Shown piece by piece: positions 37,180-47,405 of a DNA stretch of 64,000 nucleotides. Numbering within the stretch: position 1 is the stretch's first letter; each line of letters starts with the position of its first letter. The stretch lies in assembly GCF_003626595.1 (NCBI RefSeq), contig NZ_RBAK01000019.1, forward strand, positions 1-64,000, in the 5' to 3' direction. The position numbers and the translations under genes were made by a program. Source of the stretch: Micromonospora endolithica (GTDB lineage Bacteria; Actinomycetota; Actinomycetes; Mycobacteriales; Micromonosporaceae). The notes under the pieces were generated by a model. It had not been told where the DNA came from. It did no database searches and saw only the letters and a program-made list of their open reading frames with translations.

Positions 37180-37720
37180 CTCGGGCGGCGGCCTTGCGGG
37201 CGCGGTAGGCGCTGACCGCGGCGCGGTTGCCGCAGTTGGCGTCGCAGAAGCGGCGGGACCGGTTCTTCGAGAGGTCGACCAGCACGTCGTCGCAGTCGGG
37301 GTGCTCGCAGACGCGCAGCCGGGACAGCTCGCCCATCCGGACCAGGTCGGCCAGCGCCATCGCGGCCTCGACCGCGATCCGGGTGGCCAGTGGGGCGTCG
37401 CGCGGTACGGCGTGGAAGTGGTACGGCTCGTCGTCGTGGGCGATGAGCTGCGGCAGGGCCCGGTGCTCGCGCAGCAGCCCGTTGACGATGGCGACGATCT
37501 CGTCGGTGTCGGCGTGCCAGACCCGGCGCAGCCGCGGACGCAGCCGGCGGACCGCCGCCAACTCGGTCTCGGTGTGCTCGTGCCGACCGGTGTACGAGTG
37601 CGCGGTGAAGAACTCGTCCAGCGCGGCCACGTCGGGCAGCCCCTCGCCGTCCCGGCCGTCGGTGTTGACGAGCGCGGCGGCGGCGGTCAGCGAGCAGTCG
37701 GTGTCATGGGCGAAAAGCAT
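37175..37720 (-). CDS. CGNR zinc-finger protein (possible regulator)
   Basis: A 181-residue protein with an N-terminal helical ABATE-type domain (LTAAAALVNTDG, DEFFTAHSYTGRHEH) and the C-terminal CGNR finger: CEHPDCDDV, SKNRSRRFCDANCGNRAAV. These proteins are thought to be stress-related transcription regulators. ATG 37720 has CAGGAG upstream; an ATG at 37735 is possible. It is divergent from a DMT transporter, 86 bp apart, which it may control. Confidence 0.87.
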   Translation of the reverse strand: MLFAHDTDCSLTAAAALVNTDGRDGEGLPDVAALDEFFTAHSYTGRHEHTETELAAVRRLRPRLRRVWHADTDEIVAIVNGLLREHRALPQLIAHDDEPYHFHAVPRDAPLATRIAVEAAMALADLVRMGELSRLRVCEHPDCDDVLVDLSKNRSRRFCDANCGNRAAVSAYRARKAAARG

Positions 37721-37806
37721 CTTGACTCCTGTCATCGCACGCCCGTAGCGTCATCGGCGTAACTCTAGTTTGGCCATGACACCCTCGTTTCGCCAAGGAG
37801 AGACCG

Positions 37807-38772
37807 ATGCGCCAACCCTCGCTCGGCGGTGCCGGCCTCGCCCTGGCCGCGCTCTCCGCGCTGACCTTCGGCACCTCCGGCACGTTCGCCCGCTCGCTGA
37901 TCGACGCCGGCTGGTCGGCCGAGGCGCTGGTGATCGCGCGGGTCGGCCTCGCCGCCCTGGTGGTGGCGGTGCCGGCGCTGCTGGCCCTGCGCGGCCGGTG
38001 GTCGGTGCTGCGGGACAACCTCACCATGGTCGGCGTCTTCGGGCTGCTCGGCGTCGCACTGGCGCAGGTGTGCTTCTTCAACGCGGTGCGCTACCTGCCG
38101 GTCGGGCTCGCGTTGCTGCTGGAATACCTGGGGATCGTCGTGGTGGTCGGCTGGATGTGGCTGGTGCACGGCCAGCGTCCCCGCCGCCTCACCGTGGTCG
38201 GCTCGGTGGCCGCCCTGGCCGGACTGGTGCTCGTGCTCGACCTGGCCGGCGCGGAACGCCTCGACCCGATCGGCGTGCTGTGGGGACTCGGCGCGGCGTT
38301 CGGGCTGGCCGGCTACTACGTCCTCGCCGGGCGGGTCGACCCCCGGCTCCCGTCGGTGGTGCTGGCCGCCGGCGGCATGGGTGTGGGAGCGGTCCTCCTG
38401 CTGCTGCTCGGTCTGGTGGGCCTGCTGCCGCTGCGGGCGACCTTCGGTGACGTCGAGTTCGCCGGGCAGACCACCTCGTGGTGGGTGCCGGTCGCGGGTC
38501 TGGTGCTCATCGCCGCCGTGGTCGCGTACCTCGCCGGGATCGCGGCGGCCCGCATCCTCGGCGCCCGGCTGGCGTCCTTCGTCGGCCTGACCGAGGTGCT
38601 GTTCGCGGTGCTGATCGCCTGGCTGGTGCTGGACGAGCTGCTGACCGTGAAGCAACTCCTGGGCGGTGCGCTGATCGTCGCCGGGGCCGCGCTGGTCCGC
38701 CTCGACGAGCTACGCGAACCCGAGCCGACCCCGGACCCGGCGGTCGAACCCGCCCTGGTCAGTGATCGGTGA
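37807..38772 (+). CDS. DMT-superfamily transporter (EamA type)
   Basis: A 321-residue protein with ten predicted membrane segments in two EamA halves; each half begins with a LGGAGLALAALSALTFGTSG or GVLWGLGAAFGLAGYYVLAG-type segment. The C-terminal 25 residues are acidic and Pro-rich. Such carriers export metabolites or amino acids; substrate unknown. AAGGAGA lies 6 bases before the ATG. Divergent from the CGNR gene. Confidence 0.9.
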   Translation: MRQPSLGGAGLALAALSALTFGTSGTFARSLIDAGWSAEALVIARVGLAALVVAVPALLALRGRWSVLRDNLTMVGVFGLLGVALAQVCFFNAVRYLPVGLALLLEYLGIVVVVGWMWLVHGQRPRRLTVVGSVAALAGLVLVLDLAGAERLDPIGVLWGLGAAFGLAGYYVLAGRVDPRLPSVVLAAGGMGVGAVLLLLLGLVGLLPLRATFGDVEFAGQTTSWWVPVAGLVLIAAVVAYLAGIAAARILGARLASFVGLTEVLFAVLIAWLVLDELLTVKQLLGGALIVAGAALVRLDELREPEPTPDPAVEPALVSDR

Positions 38773-38878
38773 CTCCGGGAGCAAGCCGAATTAACGGATG
38801 GAAACGGATAGCTGTCTGGCGTAAACCACATCGGCCTGTTCTGATGGCGTTGCACGTCCCTCAACGAGAGGATTTCAT

Positions 38879-40567
38879 GTGGTGAGCAAGCGCTTCACCG
38901 CTGGCGCCGTCGCTACCGCGACGGTGCTGGCACTGACGGTCACCGGGCTGAGCGTGCCGGCTGCCGCCGCCCCGTCCGACTCCCGGACGTTCACCGTGGT
39001 GGCCGAGGACGGCACCACCGTCGACGCCGCCATCGCCGCGATCAAGGCGGCCGGCGGGACCGTGGTATCCCGGTCCGACGAGGTCGGCATGTTCCAGGTG
39101 ACCAGCGACCGGGCCGACTTCGCGGCGAAGGCGACCGCGTCCAAGACCCTGGTCGGCGCCGCCGAGCAGAAGGCGATCGGCCGCAAGCCGAAGCTCGACC
39201 GGGTCGAGCAGGAGAACCTGCTGGCCGCCGTCGCGCAGAAGGGCACGGCCGCCAAGCGGGCCAAGAAGTTGGACCCGCTGGACGACAAGCTGTGGGGTCT
39301 GGACATGATCCGGGCCGACAAGGCGCGCAAGATCGAGCCGGGTGACCGGCGGGTCACCGTCGGCGTGCTGGACACCGGTCTGGACGCCAGCCACCCGGAC
39401 ATCGCGCCCAACTTCGACTGGACGCTGTCGCGCAACTTCGCGCCGGACATCGTCGACATCGACGGTGAGTGCGAGGTGCCGAGCTGCGTGGACGCGGTCG
39501 GTACCGACGACGGCGGTCACGGTACGCACGTCGGCGGCACGATCGGTGCGGCGGCGAACGGTTTCGGCCTCTCCGGTGTCGCCCCGAAGGTCTCCCTGGT
39601 GGAACTCAAGGGCGGCCAGGACTCCGGCTACTTCTTCCTGGAGCCGGTGGTCAACTCGCTGCTGCACGCCGGCCGCTCCGGGCTCGACGTGGTCAACATG
39701 TCGTTCTACGTCGACCCGTGGCTCTACAACTGCACCGCCAACCCGGCCGACTCCCCCGAGGACCAGGCCGAGCAGCGCGCCATCATCAAGGCGATGAAGC
39801 GGGCGCTGACCTTCGCGCACAACAAGGGCGTCACCCTGGTCGGTGCGCTCGGCAACAACAACGAGGACCTGGGCAACCCGCGGGTCGACGAGTCGAGCCC
39901 GGACTACGGCGCCGACCCGTACCCGCGGCCGATCGACAACGAGAGCTGCTGGGACCTCCCCGCCGAGGGCCCGCACGTCATCGGCGTCTCCTCGGTCGGG
40001 CCGTCCGGCAAGAAGTCGGACTTCTCGAACTACGGCACCGAGCAGATCTCCGTCGCCGCCCCGGGTGGCTGGTTCCGGGACGGTTTCGGCACCGACACCT
40101 TCCGCACCGACGCCAACATGATCCTCTCCACGTACCCGAAGAAGGTGCTGCAGGAGGAGGGCTCGGTCGACCCGGACGGCAACATCGTCGAGGGCTTCGA
40201 GGAGTCGGTGTTCAAGGAGTGCAAGGCCAACGGTGAGTGTGGGTACTACACGTACCTCCAGGGCACCTCGATGGCGGCGCCGCACGCCGCCGGTGTGGCC
40301 GCACTGATCGTCAGCCGGTTCGGCAAGGTGGAGCGCCGGGGCGGCTTCGGCCTGAGCCCGGACGTGGTGGAGCAGCACCTCTACCGCACCGCCGCCGAGC
40401 ACGCCTGCCCGGAGCCGCGGCTCCAGCAGTACCGCAACGAGGGCCGGGACGAGACCTACGACGCGTACTGCGCCGGTGGGCTCAACTTCAACGGCTTCTA
40501 CGGCTACGGGATCGTCGACGCCTACGCGGCGGTGAAGACCCCCCTCAAGCCGAACGCCCGCCCGTAA
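38879..40567 (+). CDS. Secreted subtilisin-like serine protease (S8 family)
   Basis: A 562-residue exported protease. Signal peptide 1-31 ends in an AAA-type site (LSVPAAAAPSD). A propeptide (I9-like, about 35-100) follows. The catalytic triad is D165 (GVLDTGLDASHPD), H214 (GGHGTHVGG) and S464 (GTSMAAPHAAG). Four or more cysteines in the insert around 198-205 (CEVPSC) and later suggest disulfides. The region 125-145 (KKLDPLDDKLWGLDMIRAD) is typical for actinobacterial members. GTG 38879 was chosen for its spacing to GAGAGGA; GTG 38882 is equally in frame. Confidence 0.95.
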   Translation: MVSKRFTAGAVATATVLALTVTGLSVPAAAAPSDSRTFTVVAEDGTTVDAAIAAIKAAGGTVVSRSDEVGMFQVTSDRADFAAKATASKTLVGAAEQKAIGRKPKLDRVEQENLLAAVAQKGTAAKRAKKLDPLDDKLWGLDMIRADKARKIEPGDRRVTVGVLDTGLDASHPDIAPNFDWTLSRNFAPDIVDIDGECEVPSCVDAVGTDDGGHGTHVGGTIGAAANGFGLSGVAPKVSLVELKGGQDSGYFFLEPVVNSLLHAGRSGLDVVNMSFYVDPWLYNCTANPADSPEDQAEQRAIIKAMKRALTFAHNKGVTLVGALGNNNEDLGNPRVDESSPDYGADPYPRPIDNESCWDLPAEGPHVIGVSSVGPSGKKSDFSNYGTEQISVAAPGGWFRDGFGTDTFRTDANMILSTYPKKVLQEEGSVDPDGNIVEGFEESVFKECKANGECGYYTYLQGTSMAAPHAAGVAALIVSRFGKVERRGGFGLSPDVVEQHLYRTAAEHACPEPRLQQYRNEGRDETYDAYCAGGLNFNGFYGYGIVDAYAAVKTPLKPNARP

Positions 40568-40582
40568 CGGGTGCACCCTCCG

Positions 40583-40612
40583 GGGCCCGGTCGACCACGG
40601 TCGGCCGGGCCC
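40583..40612 (+). terminator. Terminator after the S8 protease gene
   Basis: Arms of 14 bases (40583-40596, 40599-40612) pair with one G-T wobble in a hairpin just downstream of the protease stop. Confidence 0.75.
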
Positions 40613-40645
40613 TCGGCGTCCCGCCCGATCACGAGGTGGGGCGGC

Positions 40646-40717
40646 GTCCACTCGGGTTCCGTGATGTCGGGGTTTCCCGGCGACGGGACACCCCGACATC
40701 AGGGATGTCGAGCGGAT
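40646..40717 (-). repeat. Long imperfect hairpin, family member 1
   Basis: The core GATGTCGGGGT (40663-40673) pairs with ACCCCGACATC (40690-40700). After one mismatch 5 more pairs close a GCGA tetraloop. Partly paired outer arms stretch it to about 72 nt. It lies 12 bases beyond the 3' end of the DUF559-type gene. It resembles the hairpin at 41820 in sequence and the one at 52353 in size and shape. Confidence 0.75.
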
Positions 40718-40729
40718 CAAGAGGCGGCC

Positions 40730-41701
40730 TCACCTGCGCCAGCCTCGGGCGGCCAGCGCGATCCGCACCTCGCGAAGCACTCCGGGGAAGTCCCGGTGCA
40801 GGCGGCGGCTGGTCACGTGCAGCACCAGCCAGCCGGCCGCAACCAGGCCGTTGAGGCGGGCCCGGTCGACGTGCAGCCGGTCGGCCTCGGCGTGCCACTG
40901 CCCGTCGTACTCGACCGCGACCCGGTGCTCCGGCCACGCCAGGTCGGGGTGCACCACCCGGCCGCACGGCAGCCGCACCGGGTGCTGGGTGACCGGTCGG
41001 GGCAGCCCGGCCAGCACCAGCCGTAACCGCAGGTGCGACTCGGGCGCCGACTGCGCACCGCCGTCGGCCAGGCCGAACAGCCACGCGGCCCGCCTCGACC
41101 CGGGCCGGCCCAGGTGCTGCTCCGCCGTCGCCATCAGCGCGGCGGGGGTGGTGAGGCCCCGACCGAGGAGCGCGTCGATGATGCCGATCGCCCGGACGGG
41201 ATCCAACCAGGCCGCCGTCTCCCACGCCGCCCGCTCGGGTGAGGTCCGGGCCAAGGCCGGAGCCCGCGCTCCGGCCTGCCCGGTCGCGGGCGTCGCGAGC
41301 GTGCCGGGAGCACCTGTCACGGCGTGCCCGGTCGCGGGCGTCGCGAGCGTGCCGGGAGCACCTGTCACGTGTAGCCGGATCCCCTGCTGCGCGCCGATTC
41401 GGCGGTGGCCGGGAACCAGCACGTGCACGTCGTCGGTGAAGCTCGCGGCGTGCTCGACGCCGTGCAGGTAGGCGGCCGAGGGACCGGCGATCCACACGCC
41501 GGCCGGCAGGCGCAGCGCGGCGGCCCGGCAGGCGAGACCGTGGTCCCGTTCGAGGCGGGCGTCGGCGTACACGTCGTGTCGCAGCCGCACCCACGCGGAA
41601 CTGCGCAACTGGTGCTCGGTGAGCAGGTTGCGGGCGATCACGTCCGAGCCGCGGAAGACCTGCCGGGCCAGTACGGCGGGACGGTGCGGTCGAGGGGGCA
41701 T
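40730..41701 (-). CDS. DUF559-type protein with N-terminal AbiEi-like part
   Basis: A 323-residue protein. The N-terminal half (RNLLTEHQLRSSAWVRLRHD, AGPSAAYLHGVEHAASFTDD) matches the AbiEi-type domain of abundant actinobacterial proteins; the C-terminal part has the DUF559/Vsr-like endonuclease core with HPDLAWPEHRVAVEYDGQWH. The core acidic residues are present, so nuclease activity is possible. A 48-bp in-frame duplication sits in the middle. Such proteins are common in this phylum, often several per genome, and their role is not settled. Confidence 0.85.
   Translation of the reverse strand: MPPRPHRPAVLARQVFRGSDVIARNLLTEHQLRSSAWVRLRHDVYADARLERDHGLACRAAALRLPAGVWIAGPSAAYLHGVEHAASFTDDVHVLVPGHRRIGAQQGIRLHVTGAPGTLATPATGHAVTGAPGTLATPATGQAGARAPALARTSPERAAWETAAWLDPVRAIGIIDALLGRGLTTPAALMATAEQHLGRPGSRRAAWLFGLADGGAQSAPESHLRLRLVLAGLPRPVTQHPVRLPCGRVVHPDLAWPEHRVAVEYDGQWHAEADRLHVDRARLNGLVAAGWLVLHVTSRRLHRDFPGVLREVRIALAARGWRR
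41277..41369 (-). repeat. In-frame 48-bp tandem duplication in the DUF559-type gene
   Basis: Two 45-bp identical stretches start at 41277 and 41325, with a period of 48. They encode VTGAPGTLATPATG twice. Divisible by three, hence tolerated. Confidence 0.9.
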
Positions 41702-41819
41702 GGCGACAGCCTGCGTCGCCGGCCGTCCACCCCGACACCCCTGTGGACAACCACCCACCCCCGCCCGGAAGCCCCCTGTGGACAACCGTCGGCGAGCCGC
41801 CCGAGTGTGGTATTCGGAA

Positions 41820-41894
41820 GATCGACTCGTCTTCAGTGAAGTCGCGGTGTCCCGACTACGAGGATGCCCCGACTTCAGTGAAGACGAGTCGATC
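41820..41894 (-). terminator. Long hairpin after the iclR-type gene, family member 2
   Basis: An outer stem of 16 perfect pairs (GATCGACTCGTCTTCA at 41820-41835 against 41879-41894) continues after one mismatch with 8 more pairs. Total length is 75 nt. The right arm overlaps the stop codon of the IclR gene (41893-41895). It may be a terminator, but the stem is much longer than those usual here and resembles members 1 and 3. Confidence 0.7.
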
Positions 41895-42549
41895 AAGAAC
41901 CGCCGAGGGCGGCGGCGACGGCCTCGGCGGCGGCACTCACCTGGGTACCGACCGTCGCCACCTCCAGCGGCGCCAGGGCCACCACGCCGACGCTCGCCTC
42001 CAGGCCGGGTACGCCGAGCACCGGAGCGGCCACCCCGTACGCCCCGGGTTGCAACTCCCCGACGGTGCTCACCGGGCCGACGGCGCCGGACCGGCCGGCG
42101 AGGATGGCCCGTCCCGCCGCACCGCGTTCCAGCGGGTGCCGGGCGCCCGTCCGGTAGGCCACGTGGAACGCCGTCCAGCTCGGCTCCACCACCGCCAGGG
42201 CCACCCCCTCGCCGCCCTCGACCACGGTGAGGTGGGCGGTGGCCCCAACCTGCTCGGCGAGCCGGCGCAGCGCGGGCAGCGCGCCCTCGGCGAGCAGGGG
42301 TTGGGCCCGCCGGGCCAACTGGAGCACGCCGGCACCGAGGCGCAGCCGGCCCTCCGGATCCCGGCGCAGCATGCCGTGCCCGGCCAGGGCGCCGACCAGC
42401 CGGTACACCGCCGCGCGGCCGATGCCCAGCCGCTGGGCCGCCTCGGTGACGGTCAACCCGCCCGGCGCGTCGGCCACCAGGTGCAGCAGCCGCAGACCCC
42501 GGTCGAGGGTCTGGGCGATCTCGCCGCCGGATCCGGCCGTGGTGTCCAC
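41893..42549 (-). CDS. IclR-family transcription regulator
   Basis: A 218-residue protein with the winged HTH ([40 protein letters not shown]) and a shortened effector domain ([40 protein letters not shown]). It is divergent from cysS with 62 bp between, so it might act there or on itself; the family often controls aromatic catabolism, and the window holds the tyrosine route, but nothing in sequence links them. The 16640 palindrome could be its target. Confidence 0.92.
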   Translation of the reverse strand: MDTTAGSGGEIAQTLDRGLRLLHLVADAPGGLTVTEAAQRLGIGRAAVYRLVGALAGHGMLRRDPEGRLRLGAGVLQLARRAQPLLAEGALPALRRLAEQVGATAHLTVVEGGEGVALAVVEPSWTAFHVAYRTGARHPLERGAAGRAILAGRSGAVGPVSTVGELQPGAYGVAAPVLGVPGLEASVGVVALAPLEVATVGTQVSAAAEAVAAALGGS

Positions 42550-42599
42550 GCCAGCAGCGTACGACCCGGCTCCGGCCGACCCTCGGCAGCGCGGACCGA

Positions 42600-42605
42600 T
42601 ACCCT
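42600..42605 (+). promoter_or_regulatory. Leaderless-type -10 element TACCCT of cysS
   Basis: TACCCT ends 6 bases before the GTG of cysS. Confidence 0.5.
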
Positions 42606-42611
42606 TGTCCG

Positions 42612-44027
42612 GTGACGCTACGCCTGTATGACACCGCCACCCGATCGGTGCGGGACTTCGTCCCCCGGGAAGCCGGCAAGGTGGGCGTCTACCTGTGTGG
42701 TCTCACCCTCCAGGGCCCGCCGCACATCGGTCACCTTCGCTCGGGCGTCAACTACGACGTGTTGCGGCGCTGGCTGGTCTCCGGCGGCTTCGAGGTCACC
42801 TTCATCCGCAACCTGACCGACATCGACGACAAGATCCTGGTCAAGGCGGGCGAGCAGGACCGGCCGTTCTGGTCGATCGCGTACGCCAACGAGCTGAAGC
42901 TGACCGCGGCCTACCGCGCGTTGAACGTGCTGCCCCCGACGTACGAGCCCCGGGCCACCGGGCACATCCCGGAGATGCACGAGCTGATCGCCAAGCTGAT
43001 CGCCGACGGGCACGCCTACCCGGCCACCGACGGCTCCGGCGACGTCTACTTCGACGTGCGGTCCTGGCCGGCGTACGGGTCGCTGTCCAACCAGTCACCG
43101 GACGACATGCAGTCCGCCGGGGACGCGCCGGAGCGCGGCAAGCGCGACCCGCGCGACTTCGCGCTGTGGAAGGGCGCCAAACCGGGCGAGCCGGCCGACG
43201 CGCACTGGCCGTCGCCGTGGGGCCAGGGCCGTCCCGGCTGGCACATCGAATGCTCGGCGATGTGCTGGCGTTACCTGGGTGCCGAGTTCGACATCCACGG
43301 CGGTGGCTTGGACCTGACGTTCCCCCACCACGAGAACGAGCTGGCCCAGTCCCGGGCGGCCGGGCTGCCGTTCGCCCGCTATTGGGTGCACCACGGCCTG
43401 CTCAGCATCGGCGGCGCGAAGATGGGCAAGTCGGCCGGCAACAGCCTCGACCTGAGCTACGTCGGCTCCCTGGGCGTACGGCCGGTGGAACTGCGCTACT
43501 ACTACGCGGCGGCCCACTACCGGTCGGTGATCGACTACTCGGAGGAGGCGCTGCGCGAGTCGGCCGTGGCGTACCGGCGGGTCGAGGGTTTCGTGCGGCG
43601 CGCGGCCGAGCGGGTCGGCGCGGGTCAGCTCGGTGCCCTGCCGGCGGCGTTCGCCGCCGCGATGGACGACGACCTGAACACCTCGGCGGCGCTCGCCGTC
43701 CTGCACGAGGTGGTCCGGGACGGCAACACGGCCCTGGCCGGCGGCGACGATGTGACCGTCCGCACGGCACTCGGCGAGGCCCGGGCGATGCTGGATATCC
43801 TCGGGGTGGACCCCCTCGACCCGGCGTGGACCGGTGGCGGTCGCGCGGACGACCTGCGCGGCGTGGTGGACTCCCTGATCGCGCTGGCCCTGGAGCAGCG
43901 CGCGCAGGCGCGCGGCCGGAAGGACTGGGCCGCCGCGGACGCCGTACGCGACCAGCTCCGGCAGGCCGGCGTGGTCGTCGAGGACACCCCCCAGGGCCCC
44001 CGTTGGACTATTGGAGAGCAGGACTGA
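42612..44027 (+). CDS. cysS: Cysteinyl-tRNA synthetase
   Basis: Class I synthetase of 471 residues that charges tRNA-Cys. HIGH signature at 38-41 ([12 protein letters not shown]), KMSKS-equivalent KMGKS at 270-274, and zinc ligands at C29, C209-region (HIECSAM), plus HHENELAQ. In mycobacteria this gene directly follows ispF; here 28 kb of other genes come between. The stop overlaps the ATG of rlmB (TGATG), so the two are translationally coupled. Confidence 0.97.
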   Translation: MTLRLYDTATRSVRDFVPREAGKVGVYLCGLTLQGPPHIGHLRSGVNYDVLRRWLVSGGFEVTFIRNLTDIDDKILVKAGEQDRPFWSIAYANELKLTAAYRALNVLPPTYEPRATGHIPEMHELIAKLIADGHAYPATDGSGDVYFDVRSWPAYGSLSNQSPDDMQSAGDAPERGKRDPRDFALWKGAKPGEPADAHWPSPWGQGRPGWHIECSAMCWRYLGAEFDIHGGGLDLTFPHHENELAQSRAAGLPFARYWVHHGLLSIGGAKMGKSAGNSLDLSYVGSLGVRPVELRYYYAAAHYRSVIDYSEEALRESAVAYRRVEGFVRRAAERVGAGQLGALPAAFAAAMDDDLNTSAALAVLHEVVRDGNTALAGGDDVTVRTALGEARAMLDILGVDPLDPAWTGGGRADDLRGVVDSLIALALEQRAQARGRKDWAAADAVRDQLRQAGVVVEDTPQGPRWTIGEQD

Positions 44028-45163
44028 TGGCCGGCAACTCGCAGCGCCGTGGCCGACGGCTGACGCCGAAGGCGGGCGCCCCCAAGGGCTCCGGCGGCAA
44101 GAACAAGGACTCCCTCGCCGGGCGGGGCAAGACCCTGCCGGCCGACGAGCGGCCCTGGCACAAGGCATACTCGGGCACCGAGAAGCTGCCCCAGCGCACC
44201 GCCTGGAAGCAGGACAAGGAGCGCCGGGCGGCGGCCGAGGAGGGGCGCGCCCCGAAGATCGGCCAGCCGGGCAGCAAGGACACCACCTGGGGCAAGGGCG
44301 GCGGCCGGGGCACCCCGGCCGGCGGCGGTCGAGCCGGTGCCGGCCGGGGCGGCAAGCCCACCGCCGGTCGCGGTGGCCCCCGGGTCGCGCCGGGCCGCCG
44401 GTCCAACCCGTCGAAGGACACCCCGGAACTGCTGGTCGGCCGCAACCCGGTGCTGGAGTCGCTGCGCGCGCAGGTGCCGGCGACGGCGCTCTACACCGCG
44501 CAGGGCATCGAGTCCGACGACCGGGTCAACGAGATCGTCCGCACCGCCGCCGACCGGGGCATCGCGATCCTGGAGATCAGCCGCGCCGAGTTGGACCGGA
44601 TGACCGGCGGTGTGCTGCACCAAGGCGTTGGCCTCCAGGTGCCGCCGTTCGCGTACGAGCCGTTCGAGGACCTGGTGGCGGCGGCGCTGGAGCAGACGGC
44701 CCCGCTGCTGGTGGCGCTGGACGGCGTCACCGACCCGCGCAACCTCGGCGCGGTGATCCGGTCCGCCGCCGCGTTCGGCGCGCAGGGTGTCTTCGTACCC
44801 GAGCGTCGGGCCGCCGGGATCACCGCGACCGCCTGGCGGACCAGTGCCGGCGCGGCCGCGCGGGTCCCGGTCGCCCAGGTCACCAACCTGACCCGGTCGC
44901 TCAAGGCCTGCCAGGAAGCCGGGTTCATGGTGGTCGGCCTGGACGCCGACGGCGACACCGACCTCTACGACCTGGAGGTGGCGGTCGGCCCGCTGGTCGT
45001 GGTGGTGGGTTCCGAGGGCCGGGGGCTGTCCCGGCTGGTCGGCGAGACCTGCGACCTGACCGTCAGCATCCCGATGGTCTCCGACGTCGAGTCGCTCAAC
45101 GCGAGCGTCGCCGCCGCCGTGACGCTCGCCGAGGTGGCGCGCCGCCGGGCCGCCGAGGTCTGA
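44027..45163 (+). CDS. rlmB: 23S rRNA 2'-O-ribose methyltransferase RlmB (SpoU family)
   Basis: A SPOUT methyltransferase of 378 residues. The N-terminal 125 residues are basic, Gly-rich and disordered ([20 protein letters not shown]), typical of actinobacterial copies. The C-terminal part has the SpoU motifs: [29 protein letters not shown] and [15 protein letters not shown] (knot region). An SpoU substrate-binding domain ([16 protein letters not shown]) lies before them. ATG 44027 overlaps the cysS stop. Confidence 0.95.
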   Translation: MAGNSQRRGRRLTPKAGAPKGSGGKNKDSLAGRGKTLPADERPWHKAYSGTEKLPQRTAWKQDKERRAAAEEGRAPKIGQPGSKDTTWGKGGGRGTPAGGGRAGAGRGGKPTAGRGGPRVAPGRRSNPSKDTPELLVGRNPVLESLRAQVPATALYTAQGIESDDRVNEIVRTAADRGIAILEISRAELDRMTGGVLHQGVGLQVPPFAYEPFEDLVAAALEQTAPLLVALDGVTDPRNLGAVIRSAAAFGAQGVFVPERRAAGITATAWRTSAGAAARVPVAQVTNLTRSLKACQEAGFMVVGLDADGDTDLYDLEVAVGPLVVVVGSEGRGLSRLVGETCDLTVSIPMVSDVESLNASVAAAVTLAEVARRRAAEV

Positions 45164-45178
45164 CCGCACCAGCACACA

Positions 45179-45216
45179 CGAAAGGGGCGGTCCGCCGAAG
45201 CGGGCCGCCCCTTTCG
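45179..45216. terminator. Bidirectional terminator between rlmB and the sugar-ABC ATPase
   Basis: Arms CGAAAGGGGCGG and CCGCCCCTTTCG (12 perfect pairs) extend by 4 inner pairs including one G-T wobble. It lies between convergent 3' ends and closely resembles the terminator at 127-163. Confidence 0.9.
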
Positions 45217-45223
45217 TCGTACG

Positions 45224-46315
<1,092 letters not shown>

Positions 46316-46647
46316 GGGGGAACGCTTCCTTTCACCGGCAGGAACGTGCCGGACGATCCGAGTGAAGGAGCGACCGGCCCGTTACCGGACCGGCCCACGG
46401 AGGGCGCCCCGGCAAGCCGGGATGTCATCCGTGTCACTGCACGGTAAACGGCTTTGCCCGTACTGCCAAGGCGGGCGACACCGGGTGGGACGGACCGCAT
46501 ACACATACCGGTCAGTCGGGCACGGCGAGGCATCAATCGACGCTCCGCGCAACCGTCGCCGGTCGGGTTCTCGACGTTTCCCGTGCTCGGGACCCCTGCC
46601 GCGGGGGAAAACCGGACGTTGGTCGCTATGCTGACGTCGGCACGTAC

Positions 46648-46724
46648 GCCCCTGTAGCTCAGCTGGCCAGAGCACTCGCCTTGTAAGCGAGATGTCGCCG
46701 GTTCGATCCCGGCCGGGGGCTCCA
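46648..46724 (+). tRNA. tRNA-Thr(TGT)
   Basis: Folds as a complete cloverleaf: acceptor GCCCCTG with CGGGGGC (one G-T pair), D arm at 46657-46673, anticodon stem CTCGC/GCGAG at 46675-46691 with loop CTTGTAA (anticodon TGT at 46682-46684), and T arm GCCGG-TTCGATC-CCGGC. The 3' CCA is encoded (46722-46724). An AT-richer gene island begins beyond it, so the tRNA may be an old insertion site, but no integrase or flanking repeat is visible. Confidence 0.95.
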
Positions 46725-46770
46725 TATCCCACAAGGCGTTTCCCGCTGAGGCACTGCTGGCGGCCAGAGG

Positions 46771-46983
46771 TTGGACCGTGGCTTCCTGAGCAGCGTGACC
46801 TGCCGGAAGAGCACTCGCAGTCCGAACGAGAACGCGCAGTGCGTGGAGGTCGCGCTGACCCCGTACCCGGTCGGCGTCCGCGACTCCAAGGAGCCGTGCG
46901 GGCCGGTCCTGGTGGTGGCTGCGTCACGTTGGTCGGCGTTCGTGGATGCCACGAGGACGCTCCGGACGGACCTGGCACCGTGA
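46771..46983 (+). CDS. DUF397-type protein, possibly decayed or N-terminally uncertain
   Basis: A 70-residue frame with TCRKSTRSPNENAQCVEVA, PVGVRDSKEPCGPVLVVA and SRWSAFVDATRTLR, clear DUF397 elements. Only a TTG (46771) or a GTG (46795) start is available and neither has a good ribosome site; no XRE partner lies upstream. It begins 46 bp after the tRNA. Its TGA overlaps a GTG of the next frame (GTGA). It may be a leftover of an XRE/DUF397 cassette brought to the tRNA. Confidence 0.6.
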   Translation: MDRGFLSSVTCRKSTRSPNENAQCVEVALTPYPVGVRDSKEPCGPVLVVAASRWSAFVDATRTLRTDLAP

Positions 46984-47204
46984 GGTTCTACTACCGTGCG
47001 GATGGAGGCACCAACGAGGTGCTGGTCTGGACTGCCGCCATGTCGGCCGCCACGGCAATCGTCCACCGGAAGATGAAGCGGGCGCGACGCTCTGGATCCG
47101 CCGTAGTCCGTCAGGGGCTTCGACGTGATCTCTGGACGAGCAGCCTTCCCCGCCAGGGAGTGATGGGCGGGGCATGGAGTAGGGCATCCGGGATCATGTG
47201 GTGA
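46980..47204 (+). CDS. Small frame coupled to DUF397, doubtful
   Basis: GTG 46980 overlaps the DUF397 stop (GTGA) and opens a 74-residue frame (RFYYRADGGTNEVLVWTAA ..., basic C-terminus). No family recognised; the codon use is less biased than in neighbouring genes. It could be a real small gene or an eroded remnant. Confidence 0.3.
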   Translation: MRFYYRADGGTNEVLVWTAAMSAATAIVHRKMKRARRSGSAVVRQGLRRDLWTSSLPRQGVMGGAWSRASGIMW

Positions 47205-47405
47205 CGCAAGATCTGGACACCCCCCAGCCGTAAGGTGCACATAGACTGACGACAGCATTCCGTCCTGCACCTGTCGGATCATGGACACTTTTTCTGGCGG
47301 TATGTACCAGGCGCCTCGCCACGTGCTGTTCGCAATATTCGCCCGAGTTGGTTCCAGGCCGAGCAGATGGTCGACGGCGTTGCCCCCCGGGGCTAGGATG
47401 CGTCA
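47205..47405. other. AT-richer intergenic stretch with the island promoter
   Basis: These 201 bases contain no reading frame or convincing RNA gene. A promoter is visible near the end: TCGACG (47371-47376), 17-base spacer, TAGGAT (47394-47399), then 6 bases to the ATG at 47406. This would give a leaderless mRNA for the four-gene island. Confidence 0.5.

Noticed and set aside
47205-47370. Possible small RNA in the AT-richer gap before the island (AGGTGCA ... TGCACCT inverted repeat at 47233-47272)
   Set aside because: Only a 7-bp stem with a 26-base gap; no promoter or terminator belongs to it.
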